64,000 bases of DNA from SXRF01 sp038043465. Lineage in GTDB: Bacteria; Pseudomonadota; Alphaproteobacteria; Rickettsiales; SXRF01. Positions 14,207 through 23,397 of the stretch are shown here, one piece after another (position 1 is the stretch's first letter; every line of letters begins with the position of its first letter). The position numbers and the translations under genes are program-made. The notes beneath the pieces were generated by a model. The model was not told the origin of the DNA and ran no database searches. It saw nothing but the letters and a program-made list of their open reading frames with translations. The DNA is taken from positions 1 through 64,000 of the forward strand of contig JBBTBX010000021.1 of assembly GCA_038043465.1 (NCBI GenBank), written 5' to 3'.

Positions 14207-15684
14207 TGTTAAGCGCACTCATATTATTGCCACTTCTTGGCGCATTCATGATTATGCTGTTTACCAGAAGTGGTGAGCAAGGCGCGAATGAAGCGCGTTA
14301 TATTGCGCTGTTTACCACTCTTATTACCTTTTTTGTATCATTGCTGCTGTGGACAGGTTTTGATTCCAGCTCTGCAGAATTCCAATTCGTGGAAAAAGCG
14401 GTATGGTTTAAAGATCTGGGGATTAACTACCATCTCGGCATAGACGGAATTTCCCTGTTTATGGTGCTGCTCACCACTTTCCTGATGCCTATCTGCATAT
14501 TATGTAGCTGGGAGTCCATTACTAAAAGGGTTCGCGCTTTCATGGTGAATTTCCTTCTGTTGGAAGCCTTTGTAATCGGCGTATTCAGTGTGCTTGATGT
14601 AGTCATGTTCTACATTTTCTTCGAAGGCATGCTGATCCCGATGTATCTGATTATCGGTATTTGGGGTGGAAACCGGCGGATATATGCTTCCTATAAATTT
14701 TTCCTGTATACACTGGCCGGATCGGTGTTGTTTCTGGTAGCAATTGTTTATTTATACCTGACCTTCGGCACTACCAGCATCCCTGAGTTGATTGCAGCCG
14801 GACATACATTGCCACTTTCCGTCCAGCAATATCTGTGGATTGCGATGTTTGCTTCGTTTGCGGTAAAAGTTCCTATGTGGCCGGTACATACCTGGCTGCC
14901 GGACGCACACGTGCAAGCACCAACCGCTGGTTCGGTGATTCTGGCGGGTATTCTCCTCAAAATGGGCGCGTATGGTTTCCTGCGTTTTTCCCTGCCTATG
15001 CTGCCTGATGCTTCTCACTATTACGCGCCATTTATATTTACCCTAAGCATTGTTGCAGTGGTTTATACTTCATTGGTGGCGATGATGCAGCACGATATGA
15101 AAAAACTCATAGCCTATTCTTCCGTTGCTCATATGGGTTTTGTGACGATTGGTATTTTTACTTTCAATTTACAGGGTATAGAAGGTGCTATTATCCAGAT
15201 GATAAGCCATGGTCTGGTTTCTGGCGCATTGTTCCTTTGTGTTGGCGTGGTTTATGACCGAATGCATACTCGTGAGATTAAGGAATATGGTGGCGTGGCA
15301 ACAATCATGCCGAAATACGCGCTGATATTCATGTTCTTCACCATGGCTTCGGTCGGGCTTCCTACCACTTCCGGTTTCGTTGGCGAATTTTTGATTCTGC
15401 TTGGTGCGTTTAAGGCAAGTACCTATGTTGCATTTGGTGCGACGACTGGCGTGGTGCTGGGGGCGGCTTATGCTTTGTGGTTATATAAACGGGTGGTGTT
15501 TGGTGAAGTAACCAATGAGGAAGTGAAAACCATGCCGGATATTTCTGCCCGTGAAATTCTGATATTTGCTCCTATTATATTCTGTGTGTTGTGGATTGGG
15601 CTATATCCAAAGCCATATCTTCATGCGATGGAGGCTTCGGTACAAAAGTTGATAAAACAAACAAATGTAGTGGGAAAAAATTAA
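14206..15684 (+). CDS. nuoM: NADH-quinone oxidoreductase subunit M
   Basis: A 492-residue antiporter-like subunit. Hallmarks are DGISLFMVLLTTFLMPICIL, FFEGMLIPMYLIIGIWGG with the conserved membrane Glu, WPVHTWLPDAHVQAPTAGS, and AYSSVAHMGFVTIG. Fourteen membrane helices are expected. It follows nuoL with a one-base overlap, and a 53-base gap with a palindromic repeat separates it from nuoN. Confidence 0.97.
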   Translation: MLSALILLPLLGAFMIMLFTRSGEQGANEARYIALFTTLITFFVSLLLWTGFDSSSAEFQFVEKAVWFKDLGINYHLGIDGISLFMVLLTTFLMPICILCSWESITKRVRAFMVNFLLLEAFVIGVFSVLDVVMFYIFFEGMLIPMYLIIGIWGGNRRIYASYKFFLYTLAGSVLFLVAIVYLYLTFGTTSIPELIAAGHTLPLSVQQYLWIAMFASFAVKVPMWPVHTWLPDAHVQAPTAGSVILAGILLKMGAYGFLRFSLPMLPDASHYYAPFIFTLSIVAVVYTSLVAMMQHDMKKLIAYSSVAHMGFVTIGIFTFNLQGIEGAIIQMISHGLVSGALFLCVGVVYDRMHTREIKEYGGVATIMPKYALIFMFFTMASVGLPTTSGFVGEFLILLGAFKASTYVAFGATTGVVLGAAYALWLYKRVVFGEVTNEEVKTMPDISAREILIFAPIIFCVLWIGLYPKPYLHAMEASVQKLIKQTNVVGKN

Positions 15685-15686
15685 TT

Positions 15687-15714
15687 TGTCATAGCGGCCT
15701 GCGCTGGCATGACA
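15687..15714. repeat. TTGTCAT...ATGACAA palindromic repeat between nuoM and nuoN
   Basis: TTGTCAT at 15687-15693 and ATGACAA at 15709-15715 flank AGCGGCCTGCGCTGGC, which can itself fold (AGCG/CGCT). The right half (GCGCTGGCATGACAA) matches the right end of the repeats at 5383-5410 and 20971-20998. The hairpin may stabilise or divide the nuo message. Confidence 0.6.
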
Positions 15715-15737
15715 AGGATAGGTTAAGGAAAAACTGA

Positions 15738-17192
15738 ATGCTGCAGATGCTTATAGATGCTGGTATTAAAGCGATAAAGCCGGAGATTTTTCTTCTGCTT
15801 TCCACAGTGTTTTTGCTCTTGTTCGGGCTGTATCGCGGGCAGAGAGTGCGCACTGGTTTTATTATTTTATCGCTCCTGATTATGTTGATTACCGGTTGGT
15901 TGGTGGTTTGCCCGCATGATCTAAGTGGCGGAGTATTCCTGGACGGAATGTTTGCCAGCAATGATTTCACAGTATTTGCCAAAATCCTGATTTTAGTATC
16001 CGGTGTTCTGGTGCTTATGCTTTCTTCCGATTTTCTACGGGAAGATGGCGGTAGACCGTTTGAATTTATAATACTGATGCTGTTCGCACTGCTTGGTATG
16101 ATGCTCATGGTTTCCGCTGCCGATCTGCTTGCACTGTATATGGCTCTGGAGATGAGCAGTCTTGCCCTTTATGTCCTTGCGTCATTTAACCGTGATCACG
16201 CAAAATCCAGTGAAGCCGGTCTTAAATATTTTGTTCTGGGTGCGCTTGCTTCGGGCATGATGCTGTTTGGCATGTCTTTGGTTTATGGGTTTGCCGGAAG
16301 CACTAGCTTTGAAGCTCTGACTACACTTTTTGACGATCAATATACGCTCTCGAAAGGAGTGGTGTTGGGACTCATTCTAATTATAGTCGGTTTTTGCTTC
16401 AAGCTTTCTGCCGTTCCTTTCCACATGTGGACACCGGATGTTTATGAAGGTGCGCCAACTCCTGTCACTGCTTTTTTTGCTACAGCTCCGAAAATTGCGG
16501 CAATGGCTTTGTTTACCCGTTTTCTATTAGAGCCATTTGCTAACGCTGAGGGGCAGTGGCAGCAGATTGTTATTTTTGTTTCGCTGGTTTCAATGCTAGT
16601 CGGTGCTTTTGGGGCAATTGCCCAGAGCAATATCAAGCGTCTGCTTGCTTATAGCTCGATTGGGCATGTCGGTTTTATGCTTATGGCACTGGCTGCAAAT
16701 AATAATAGTGGGGTGCAGGCGATACTCATATATCTAAGCGTATATATTTTTATGAGTACTGGCTTGTTTGGCTGTGTGCTGCTGATGAAGCGCGGTGGTA
16801 AAGCTCTGGAAAACATCAAAGACCTTGGCGGCCTGTCGCAGAATAATCCGCTTATGGCAATAGTGATTACCATCTGCATATTCTCAATGGCAGGGATTCC
16901 GCCTATGGCTGGTTTCTTCGGCAAAATGTATGTGGTGCTGGCAGCGATTGATGGTGGGCTTGCTTGGCTCGCGGTGGTTGGGGTGTTAACCAGCGTTATA
17001 AGCTGCTATTATTACCTGAAAATTGTTAAAACCATGTATTTTGACGAGCCGGAAGCAAAATTTGACTCTTCTTCCTCACTTCTGGTTAATGGTGCTATTG
17101 CTATTTCCGTTGCAGTGACTATGCTGTTCTTCCTCGTACCTACGCAACTTGTAATCTTGGCAAAGAACGCTGCCACAGTTCTGATAAAATGA
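15738..17192 (+). CDS. nuoN: NADH-quinone oxidoreductase subunit N
   Basis: The 484-residue antiporter-like subunit next to NuoK. Conserved stretches are MALEMSSLALYVLASFNRD with the membrane Glu, FKLSAVPFHMWTPDVYEGA, PTPVTAFFATAPKIAA with Lys, and LLAYSSIGHVGFMLMAL. It completes the complex I operon. Its last four bases overlap the biotin ligase start, so birA is likely cotranscribed. Confidence 0.97.
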   Translation: MLQMLIDAGIKAIKPEIFLLLSTVFLLLFGLYRGQRVRTGFIILSLLIMLITGWLVVCPHDLSGGVFLDGMFASNDFTVFAKILILVSGVLVLMLSSDFLREDGGRPFEFIILMLFALLGMMLMVSAADLLALYMALEMSSLALYVLASFNRDHAKSSEAGLKYFVLGALASGMMLFGMSLVYGFAGSTSFEALTTLFDDQYTLSKGVVLGLILIIVGFCFKLSAVPFHMWTPDVYEGAPTPVTAFFATAPKIAAMALFTRFLLEPFANAEGQWQQIVIFVSLVSMLVGAFGAIAQSNIKRLLAYSSIGHVGFMLMALAANNNSGVQAILIYLSVYIFMSTGLFGCVLLMKRGGKALENIKDLGGLSQNNPLMAIVITICIFSMAGIPPMAGFFGKMYVVLAAIDGGLAWLAVVGVLTSVISCYYYLKIVKTMYFDEPEAKFDSSSSLLVNGAIAISVAVTMLFFLVPTQLVILAKNAATVLIK

Positions 17193-17977
17193 CCATGACC
17201 ATGAACGCACAAAAGAAAAAAATCGTTCCTAATCTGCTTAATGATTACCATTTGCTGTCTTTTGATTCCCTTGATTCAACCAATGAAGAAGCCAAGCGTC
17301 TGGCAAAAGCCGGCGGAAGCCACGGTGCGGTTATCTGGGCAAGAAAGCAGAGTGAAGGTAAGGGAAGGTTGGGGCGTAACTGGCTCTCGGCGGAAGGGAA
17401 CCTGTTTGTTTCAGTGCTTTTACAACCGCAAAAATCGCTTGCGGAATTATCCCAGCTTTCATTCGTGGCAGCAGTGGCAGCACTGGAAGCAGTCGCGCCA
17501 CTTCTTGAAGATAAATCTTCCCTGAAAACCAAATGGCCGAATGATATATTGCTTTCTGATCGTAAGCTGGGCGGGATTCTGCTCGAATCATTCCGCACCG
17601 AGGGAAATGATTATCCGTGGGTGATAGTTGGTCTTGGAATTAACATTGATAGCTACCCGCCACGCACGGAATTTCCTGCAACCTGCCTTAAGGAAGCCGG
17701 TGTTGAGCTGGTTTCCGCCAAAATAATTTTATCGCGTTTTATCCATCATTTTATTGAGTGTTATAATGAATGGAACAATAAAGGCTTTAACGGTATCCGT
17801 AAAGACTGGTTGGCAAATGCGTGGAATTTAAAACAAAAAATAACCGCACGTCTGGAAGGCATTGAGGTGCAGGGGATTTTTGATGGGATAGACACAAGTG
17901 GCAATCTCGTGCTTATTCTGGATAATGGTAAAAAACATATTATCCACGCTGGTGATGTTTATGCTTCTGGTAATTGA
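17189..17977 (+). CDS. birA: Biotin--[acetyl-CoA-carboxylase] ligase
   Basis: A 262-residue monofunctional BirA that activates biotin with ATP and attaches it to the biotin carrier protein of acetyl-CoA carboxylase. There is no N-terminal winged-helix domain, so no repressor role. The catalytic loop appears as SEGKGRLGRNWLS, with STNEEAKR before it and KWPNDILLSDRKLGGILLE after it, all typical. The C-terminal SH3-like domain is present (GIFDGIDTSGNLVL). The order nuoN-birA-coaX-rnj is common in alphaproteobacteria. Confidence 0.94.
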   Translation: MTMTMNAQKKKIVPNLLNDYHLLSFDSLDSTNEEAKRLAKAGGSHGAVIWARKQSEGKGRLGRNWLSAEGNLFVSVLLQPQKSLAELSQLSFVAAVAALEAVAPLLEDKSSLKTKWPNDILLSDRKLGGILLESFRTEGNDYPWVIVGLGINIDSYPPRTEFPATCLKEAGVELVSAKIILSRFIHHFIECYNEWNNKGFNGIRKDWLANAWNLKQKITARLEGIEVQGIFDGIDTSGNLVLILDNGKKHIIHAGDVYASGN

Positions 17978-18740
17978 TGTCGGCAACACCAATGTGGTGT
18001 TTGCGGTTTTTGACGCTGATAAAATTGCCGGGCAGTGGCGTATCTCTACCGATGCAAAGCGCACTTCCGATGAATATGGCGTATGGCTTACACAGGTTTT
18101 GGAACATTCACAAATTTCCCCTGGGTCTATAACCGGCGCGGTGGTATCATCGGTTGTACCGCAGACATTATTTGACCTGCGCCAGCTTACTAAACGTTAT
18201 TTCAACACCGAACTCATGGTTATTGGTGACCCACGGCTTAATTTGAAAACCGGGGTTAGGGTAAAGATTGATAACCCGGCGGAAGTTGGGGCTGACCGTC
18301 TGGTGAATTCTTTCGCTGCCTGGTCGCTCTATAAAAAACCGCTGATAGTTGTCGATTTTGGTACGGCTACTACTTTTGATGTTGTTAGTGCGCAGGGCGA
18401 TTATATTGGCGGGGTGATCGCACCGGGTATAAATCTATCGCTCGATGCTTTGCACCGCGCAGCTGCCAAACTTCCGAATATTGCTATTTCCCCGCCATAT
18501 AAGGTAATAGGTACTAATACAATAGGTGCGATGCAATCAGGAATTTACTATGGTTATGCGGGGCTGGTTGAAGGGATTGCTGCCCGCATTAAGGCGGAAT
18601 ATAAGGCTGAAATGCTGGTAATCGCTACCGGTGGTCTCGCGTCATTATATGCCAAAGCCTGCCCGGTAATTGAGCATGTCGATCCTGATCTTACGATACA
18701 CGGATTGAAACAATTATATGAGATGAATTCAAATAATTGA
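17961..18740 (+). CDS. coaX: Type III pantothenate kinase
   Basis: A 259-residue acetate-kinase-fold enzyme that phosphorylates pantothenate, the first step of coenzyme A synthesis. The phosphate-binding motifs are visible: LVIDVGNTNVVFAVF at the start, DFGTATTFDVV around residue 130, and GGVIAPGINLS, plus NPAEVGADRLVN for substrate. The ATG at 17961 lies inside birA, 17 bases before its stop, giving the usual MLLVIDVGNTN start. Type III enzymes need a monovalent cation and are not inhibited by CoA. Confidence 0.95.
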   Translation: MLLVIDVGNTNVVFAVFDADKIAGQWRISTDAKRTSDEYGVWLTQVLEHSQISPGSITGAVVSSVVPQTLFDLRQLTKRYFNTELMVIGDPRLNLKTGVRVKIDNPAEVGADRLVNSFAAWSLYKKPLIVVDFGTATTFDVVSAQGDYIGGVIAPGINLSLDALHRAAAKLPNIAISPPYKVIGTNTIGAMQSGIYYGYAGLVEGIAARIKAEYKAEMLVIATGGLASLYAKACPVIEHVDPDLTIHGLKQLYEMNSNN

Positions 18741-18864
18741 ATTTCAGGCTGTTATTCCGTCAAACCCCATTTTTTTGTAGGAAATAATTAGTTCTGGTGG
18801 TAAATGCTAACTTCTTGAAATTATTACTAACAGAAAATCAGAACAAATAACATCTTTACGTTAT

Positions 18865-20526
18865 ATGACTTTTAACTTCTCCAAACATAAAGACGAACTT
18901 TTATTCGTGCCACTCGGTGGCTCTAATGAAATTGGTATGAACCTGAACCTGTACACTATCAACGGTAAATGGTTGATGGTGGATTGTGGTATTGGTTTTG
19001 CCGGTGATTATTTGCCCGGCGTTGAAATAATAGTTCCCGATATTTCTTTCATCGCTGAACATAAGGAGAACCTCCTTGGTCTGGTAATTACCCACGCGCA
19101 TGAGGATCATCTTGGCGCAGTGCCGTATTTATGGCGTGATTTAGGCTGCCCGATTTATACCACGCCGTTTACCTCTGCTTTCCTTAAAAATAAAATCTCG
19201 GAAATGGGGCCGGGTAAAAAACCTGTGGTGCATGAAATCGCCTGTGGTGGTTCGGTGGATTTAGATCCTTTTAAAATAGAATTTATCGAGCTTACCCATT
19301 CTATTGCCGAAATGCAGGCAGTGGCGATTACCACTAAAAAAGGCGTGGTGCTGCACACAGGAGATTGGAAATTTGATGATGCACCGATGATAGGCAGCGT
19401 GTCGGATGTGGACGCTCTGAAACGCTATGGTGATGGCAATGTGCTTGCTATGGTCTGCGATTCCACCAATGTGTTTGAAGAAGGTTCTTCAGGTTCAGAA
19501 GGCGAAGTTCGTGAACATTTAGTTTCGCTCATTAAAACCTGCCCTAAAAGAGTGGTTGTTTCTACCTTCGCTTCCAATCTTGCCCGCGTAGCAACACTTA
19601 TCCACGCTGCGAACGAAGCCGGACGCATGGTGGCACTAGCCGGGCGTTCGCTGTATCGGGTGGTGGATGCCGCAAAGCAGGCAGGGTATATCGATGAGGA
19701 TATGGAATTTATAAGTGAGCGCGAGATAATGAATCTTCCACGCGAGGATGTGCTGCTTATATGTACTGGCTGTCAGGGCGAGCCACGCGCCGCCCTTTCT
19801 CGTATTTCACGCGGTGATCATCCGCATATCCGTTTGCAGCCAAATGACACGGTGATTTTTTCTTCGCGGAAAATCCCGGGTAACGAGGTGAAAATCAATG
19901 GTATCCAGAACCGTCTGGTTGAGAAAAAAATCGAGGTCATAACCGACCGTAATTATTACATCCATGTTTCTGGACATCCGGCGCGTGATGAACTTAAAGA
20001 AATGTATCGGCTGGTGCGCCCGCGTATCGCCGTTCCAACGCATGGCGAACCGCGCCATCTGCATGAACATGCCAAGCTCGCCCGTAGTTTTGGCGTAAAG
20101 GAAACGGTGGAAGCGCATAACGGCGCGGTGGTGTGGCTGGAAGAGGGCGAAGCCAGCATTATCGGCAAAGTTCATTCTGGTTATATTGCGATTGATGGCT
20201 CATCGCTTATTCCAACTGATGGTGAGGTGATTCGTATGCGCCGTAAACTTCGTGATGATGGCGCGGTGTTTGTGAGCCTTGCCCTTGATAAGGATGGTGA
20301 GCTTGCTAGTCCCGTGCAGATTGCTGCACCGGGGATTCTGGACGCTAAGGAAGACGCTGAGTTAATTGTGGAATATGCTGGTGAAGTTGCGGACGCGATA
20401 GAAAAGCTGAAGAAAAAATCAGGCGATGATGTGGTAAAAGAAACTGCGCGTCTGGTAATTCGCCGAACAATCAAGCGTGACCTTGATAAAAGACCAGTTA
20501 TCGAGGTGTTGCTGGCTAGGGTTTAG
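18865..20526 (+). CDS. rnj: Ribonuclease J
   Basis: A 553-residue metallo-beta-lactamase/beta-CASP nuclease with 5'-3' exo- and endonuclease activity on RNA, used in alphaproteobacteria for rRNA and mRNA maturation. The metal-binding motif is VITHAHEDHLGAVPYLW (HxHxDH), with LTHSIAE, HTGDWKFD and STNVFEEGSSGSE following, and the beta-CASP HVSGHPARDELKEM and PTHGEPRHL near residue 370-395. A 124-base gap separates it from coaX, so it may have its own promoter, though I found none that stands out. Confidence 0.95.
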   Translation: MTFNFSKHKDELLFVPLGGSNEIGMNLNLYTINGKWLMVDCGIGFAGDYLPGVEIIVPDISFIAEHKENLLGLVITHAHEDHLGAVPYLWRDLGCPIYTTPFTSAFLKNKISEMGPGKKPVVHEIACGGSVDLDPFKIEFIELTHSIAEMQAVAITTKKGVVLHTGDWKFDDAPMIGSVSDVDALKRYGDGNVLAMVCDSTNVFEEGSSGSEGEVREHLVSLIKTCPKRVVVSTFASNLARVATLIHAANEAGRMVALAGRSLYRVVDAAKQAGYIDEDMEFISEREIMNLPREDVLLICTGCQGEPRAALSRISRGDHPHIRLQPNDTVIFSSRKIPGNEVKINGIQNRLVEKKIEVITDRNYYIHVSGHPARDELKEMYRLVRPRIAVPTHGEPRHLHEHAKLARSFGVKETVEAHNGAVVWLEEGEASIIGKVHSGYIAIDGSSLIPTDGEVIRMRRKLRDDGAVFVSLALDKDGELASPVQIAAPGILDAKEDAELIVEYAGEVADAIEKLKKKSGDDVVKETARLVIRRTIKRDLDKRPVIEVLLARV

Positions 20527-20546
20527 TGTCATCCCGCACGGGGATT
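20527..20546. repeat. Partial TGTCAT-type repeat after the RNase J gene
   Basis: TGTCATCCCGC at 20527 followed by CGGGGAT forms a short imperfect hairpin immediately after the RNase J stop. It resembles the left end of the TGTCAT...ATGACA palindromes elsewhere in the window. It may help end the transcript facing the convergent small gene. Confidence 0.35.
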
Positions 20547-20549
20547 ATT

Positions 20550-20837
20550 TTAATGCTTACTAGCCGTAGTATGATCCAGTGATGCCAGAATTTGTGCAGC
20601 ATTCACCATCATTTTTTCCTGATTAAAGGTTTCAGATATTAGGTGATCTACGCTCGCATCCTTGTAAACTAATGTGCTGATCAGCGGGTGCTGGCTACTG
20701 GCACTTATCATACCTTCGGTTTGGCTAATTATAGCCGGTGTTGCTTTGGGTGTTTCCGGTTTATTGGGGGAAGGCTCGACCAGGGCAAAAAGCTTTTTTA
20801 CAAGCATCTGTAATGTATGATATTTCTTGTTGTCCAT
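20550..20837 (-). CDS. Hypothetical protein, 95 residues
   Basis: A small protein transcribed toward RNase J. It has a basic N-terminus (MDNKKYHTLQMLVKKLFALV), a Pro/Thr-rich linker and a helical C-terminus (NQEKMMVNAAQILASLDHT). No family, signal peptide or membrane segment recognised. An AGG-containing stretch precedes the ATG. Nothing overlaps it on the other strand, which supports a real gene, but coding status rests on the open frame only. Confidence 0.45.
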   Translation of the reverse strand: MDNKKYHTLQMLVKKLFALVEPSPNKPETPKATPAIISQTEGMISASSQHPLISTLVYKDASVDHLISETFNQEKMMVNAAQILASLDHTTASKH

Positions 20838-20919
20838 ATTACCTGCGCCCTGCTTTTATATTATTTGATTATTAAAGAAAATGACATTGCACTAGCCACG
20901 TAAGTAATAATAGCCTAAA

Positions 20920-20939
20920 CTTCACTTTTAGAAAGTGAA
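20920..20939. terminator. Hairpin TTCACTTT/AAAGTGAA in the gap before mce
   Basis: TTCACTTT-TAG-AAAGTGAA forms a perfect 8-bp stem with a three-base loop and is followed by ACTTTTG. It may act as a terminator or as part of a processed leader. The flanking DNA also carries a palindromic repeat. Confidence 0.4.
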
Positions 20940-20970
20940 ACTTTTGTGACAATGCGACTTTGTCAGAAAC

Positions 20971-20998
20971 TGGATGCCAGCGTAGGCTGGCATGACAA
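20971..20998. repeat. Palindromic repeat upstream of mce
   Basis: TGGATGCCAGC-GTAG-GCTGGCATGACAA, with a perfect ATGCCAGC/GCTGGCAT stem. It is almost the same as 5383-5410, which has CTAC in the loop, the reverse complement of GTAG. It lies 20 bases before the mce start. Confidence 0.7.
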
Positions 20999-21016
20999 TG
21001 GAAAAAAAGGAGACTT

Positions 21017-21421
21017 ATGATTGGAAAACTGAACCATGTGGCAATCGCCGTGCCGGATTTAGCAGCGGCAACAGCCACTTACCGCGATATTCTGGGGGCG
21101 GATGTATCACCTCCGCAGGATGTTCCAGAACATGGTGTGACGGTGGTGTTTATTAACCTTCCTAATACCAAAATAGAGTTATTATACCCGCTGGGGGAAA
21201 ATTCGCCGATTGCTCCTTTTTTAGCTAAAAACCCTTCAGGGGGCATCCACCATGTTTGTTATGAGGTTTCCGATATTATCGCTGCCCGCGATAAACTGGT
21301 TGCCTCAGGCGCGCGGGTGCTAGGTGACGGCACTCCTAAAATCGGCGCGCATGGCAACCCGGTTTTATTCCTCCATCCGAAAGATTTCTACGGAACGTTG
21401 GTTGAGCTGGAACAGGTTTAA
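21017..21421 (+). CDS. mce: Methylmalonyl-CoA epimerase
   Basis: A 134-residue vicinal-oxygen-chelate protein that interconverts R- and S-methylmalonyl-CoA for entry into the TCA cycle. Metal ligands typical of the family are seen in LNHVAIAVPDL (His), NTKIELLYP (Glu), GGIHHVCYEVSD (His) and TLVELEQV (Glu). Length is normal. A GGAG lies eight bases upstream. The pair with the following DUF1467 gene is an alphaproteobacterial arrangement. Confidence 0.93.
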   Translation: MIGKLNHVAIAVPDLAAATATYRDILGADVSPPQDVPEHGVTVVFINLPNTKIELLYPLGENSPIAPFLAKNPSGGIHHVCYEVSDIIAARDKLVASGARVLGDGTPKIGAHGNPVLFLHPKDFYGTLVELEQV

Positions 21422-21430
21422 CAAAGTCTT

Positions 21431-21661
21431 ATGACACCAGTTTTTGCTTTTTTCACTTTTTTAAATGCCTGGTGGATTATGTTGTTTGTCGCTATACCAT
21501 TTTCCACTGAATATGAGGAAATAACCGAGAAACAGGCAATTGAAGGCTACAGGGCAGCTCCCAAAGCCATTTACTGGAAAAGAGCAGCCATTATTGCAAC
21601 AATTATGGCAGCTCTGGTTACTATTATAATTTCGTTGGTTATTCGAGAATTCAGGAATTAA
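21431..21661 (+). CDS. DUF1467 family membrane protein
   Basis: A 76-residue protein with two membrane helices (FFTFLNAWWIMLFVAIP and IIATIMAALVTIIISLVI) joined by a polar loop that usually contains PKAP-like residues, here APKAIYWKRA. DUF1467 is found mainly in alphaproteobacteria, next to mce, lolC or proS genes. Function is unknown. It starts nine bases after mce and is probably cotranscribed. Confidence 0.85.
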   Translation: MTPVFAFFTFLNAWWIMLFVAIPFSTEYEEITEKQAIEGYRAAPKAIYWKRAAIIATIMAALVTIIISLVIREFRN

Positions 21662-21754
21662 AGAATTCGCTATTTCATAAAAACAATTTTACTTAATAAT
21701 CTAATCATTCTAATAATTTAGTCATCTAATCATCTTATAATCAAGTCATCCATC

Positions 21755-23044
21755 ATGCGCCTATCTAAATATTTCCTTCCCCTGCTTAAAGAAAACCCTT
21801 CCGAAGCCCAGATTGTTTCGCATCGTTTGATGCTGCGTTCTGGCATGATCCGCCAACAAGCGGCGGGGATTTATACATGGTTGCCACTGGGGCAGCGCGT
21901 GCTTGCCAATGTCGAAAATATCGTGGCTGACGAGCTGGATAAAGCTGGCTGCATCCGTGTGGTGATGCCGACTTTGCAGCCAGCGGATTTATGGAAAGAA
22001 TCAGGGCGTTATGACGCATACGGCAAGGAAATGCTGCGGATTAAAGATAGAAGCGAGCGCGATTTGCTCTATAGCCCAACCTGCGAAGAGATGATCGTTG
22101 ATAATTTCCGCAGTTTCGTTCGCAGCTATAAATCATTGCCGATTAATATGTATCAGATTAACTGGAAATTCCGTGATGAAATCCGCCCGCGTTTTGGTGT
22201 GATGCGCGGTCGTGAATTTTTGATGAAAGACGGCTATTCCTTTCATGCAACACTCGATGATGCGAAGGCTGAATACAGCAAAATGTATGATGTTTATCAC
22301 CGCATTTTTGCGCGCCTTGGCTTAACCGCAATTGCAGTAAACGCTGATAGTGGGCCTATTGGTGGTTCAGTCAGCCATGAGTTTCAGGTTATCGCCGAAA
22401 CAGGCGAAAGCGCGCTTTATTATGACGCGACATTTGATGATATTCGTAGTGGAAAAATAACTATGAGCAGCGATGAAATGCGCGGTCTCTACGCTGCTGC
22501 TGACGAGCTGCATATTCCTGAAAAATGCCCGGTGCCGAAAGAAAAACTGCGCGAAGCCCGTGGTATTGAAGTAGGTCAGATATTCCTGCTTGGGCGCAAA
22601 TATACTGACGCGATGAATGTGGATGTAATGGGTGCGGATGGCAAGCCGACGCGCGTGGAAATGGGAACTTATGGAATTGGCGTATCGCGTTTACTGGGCG
22701 CGATTATTGAAGCCAGCCATGATGAGGGTGGCATAATCTGGCCGGAGTCAGTCGCACCGTTTTTCGCAGGAATTGTCAATCTCAGGGTGGGAGATGCGAA
22801 ATGTGATGCACTCTGTGAATCACTATATGAAAAGTTAATAACCGCAGGAAAAGAAGTTTTATATGACGACACCGATGAACGGGCAGGGGCTAAATTCGCA
22901 TCGATGGATTTAATAGGGCTGCCGTGGCAAATTGTCGTTGGACCAAAAGGCGCAGAAAAAAACGTAGTCGAACTTAAAAACCGCAAGACTGGCGAGAAGC
23001 TGGAATTATCGGTGGAGGCAGTTTTGGGATTGCTAATTAAATGA
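21755..23044 (+). CDS. proS: Prolyl-tRNA synthetase, short alphaproteobacterial type
   Basis: A 429-residue class II synthetase that charges tRNA-Pro. It lacks the roughly 180-residue editing insertion of the long bacterial form, as usual in alphaproteobacteria. Class II motifs are visible: GMIRQQAAGIYTWLPLG (motif 1), NWKFRDEIRPRFGVMRGREF (motif 2) and EMGTYGIGVSRLLGAIIEA (motif 3). The anticodon-binding domain follows from about residue 335. The stop overlaps the next ATG. Confidence 0.95.
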   Translation: MRLSKYFLPLLKENPSEAQIVSHRLMLRSGMIRQQAAGIYTWLPLGQRVLANVENIVADELDKAGCIRVVMPTLQPADLWKESGRYDAYGKEMLRIKDRSERDLLYSPTCEEMIVDNFRSFVRSYKSLPINMYQINWKFRDEIRPRFGVMRGREFLMKDGYSFHATLDDAKAEYSKMYDVYHRIFARLGLTAIAVNADSGPIGGSVSHEFQVIAETGESALYYDATFDDIRSGKITMSSDEMRGLYAAADELHIPEKCPVPKEKLREARGIEVGQIFLLGRKYTDAMNVDVMGADGKPTRVEMGTYGIGVSRLLGAIIEASHDEGGIIWPESVAPFFAGIVNLRVGDAKCDALCESLYEKLITAGKEVLYDDTDERAGAKFASMDLIGLPWQIVVGPKGAEKNVVELKNRKTGEKLELSVEAVLGLLIK

Positions 23045-23391
23045 TAGATAGCAGCTTTGTAGAAAATGTTCTGGAGCAACTCGTTGGTGTAGAAGGTATT
23101 TTAACCCGCCGGATGTTCGGTGGAGTTGGTATTTATCGTTATGGCGTTATGTTTGCGATAATTGCCGATGACTGTTTATATTTCAAAGTTGATGAAACCA
23201 ATAAACCTGATTATCAGAGTGCGGGAAGTGTACCATTTATCTATGACAAGCATGATAAAAAAGGTGAAAAAAAAGTTGTGGCTATGAGTTACTGGGAGGT
23301 TCCTCCGCATGTGCAGGAAGACAAGGATTTGATTTTTAGTTGGATGGTGAAGGCGCATGAGGCGGGGATAAGAGCTAAAACAAAAAAGTGA
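23041..23391 (+). CDS. TfoX N-terminal domain protein
   Basis: A 116-residue protein with the TfoX_N fold: TRRMFGGVGIYRYGVMFAII near residue 20, LYFKVDETNKPDY, and a PFIYD...MSYWEVPP segment. Single-domain proteins like this are widespread; a role in competence is shown only for the two-domain Haemophilus relatives. It overlaps proS by four bases and precedes lolC by six. Confidence 0.88.
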   Translation: MIDSSFVENVLEQLVGVEGILTRRMFGGVGIYRYGVMFAIIADDCLYFKVDETNKPDYQSAGSVPFIYDKHDKKGEKKVVAMSYWEVPPHVQEDKDLIFSWMVKAHEAGIRAKTKK

Positions 23392-23397
23392 AATAAT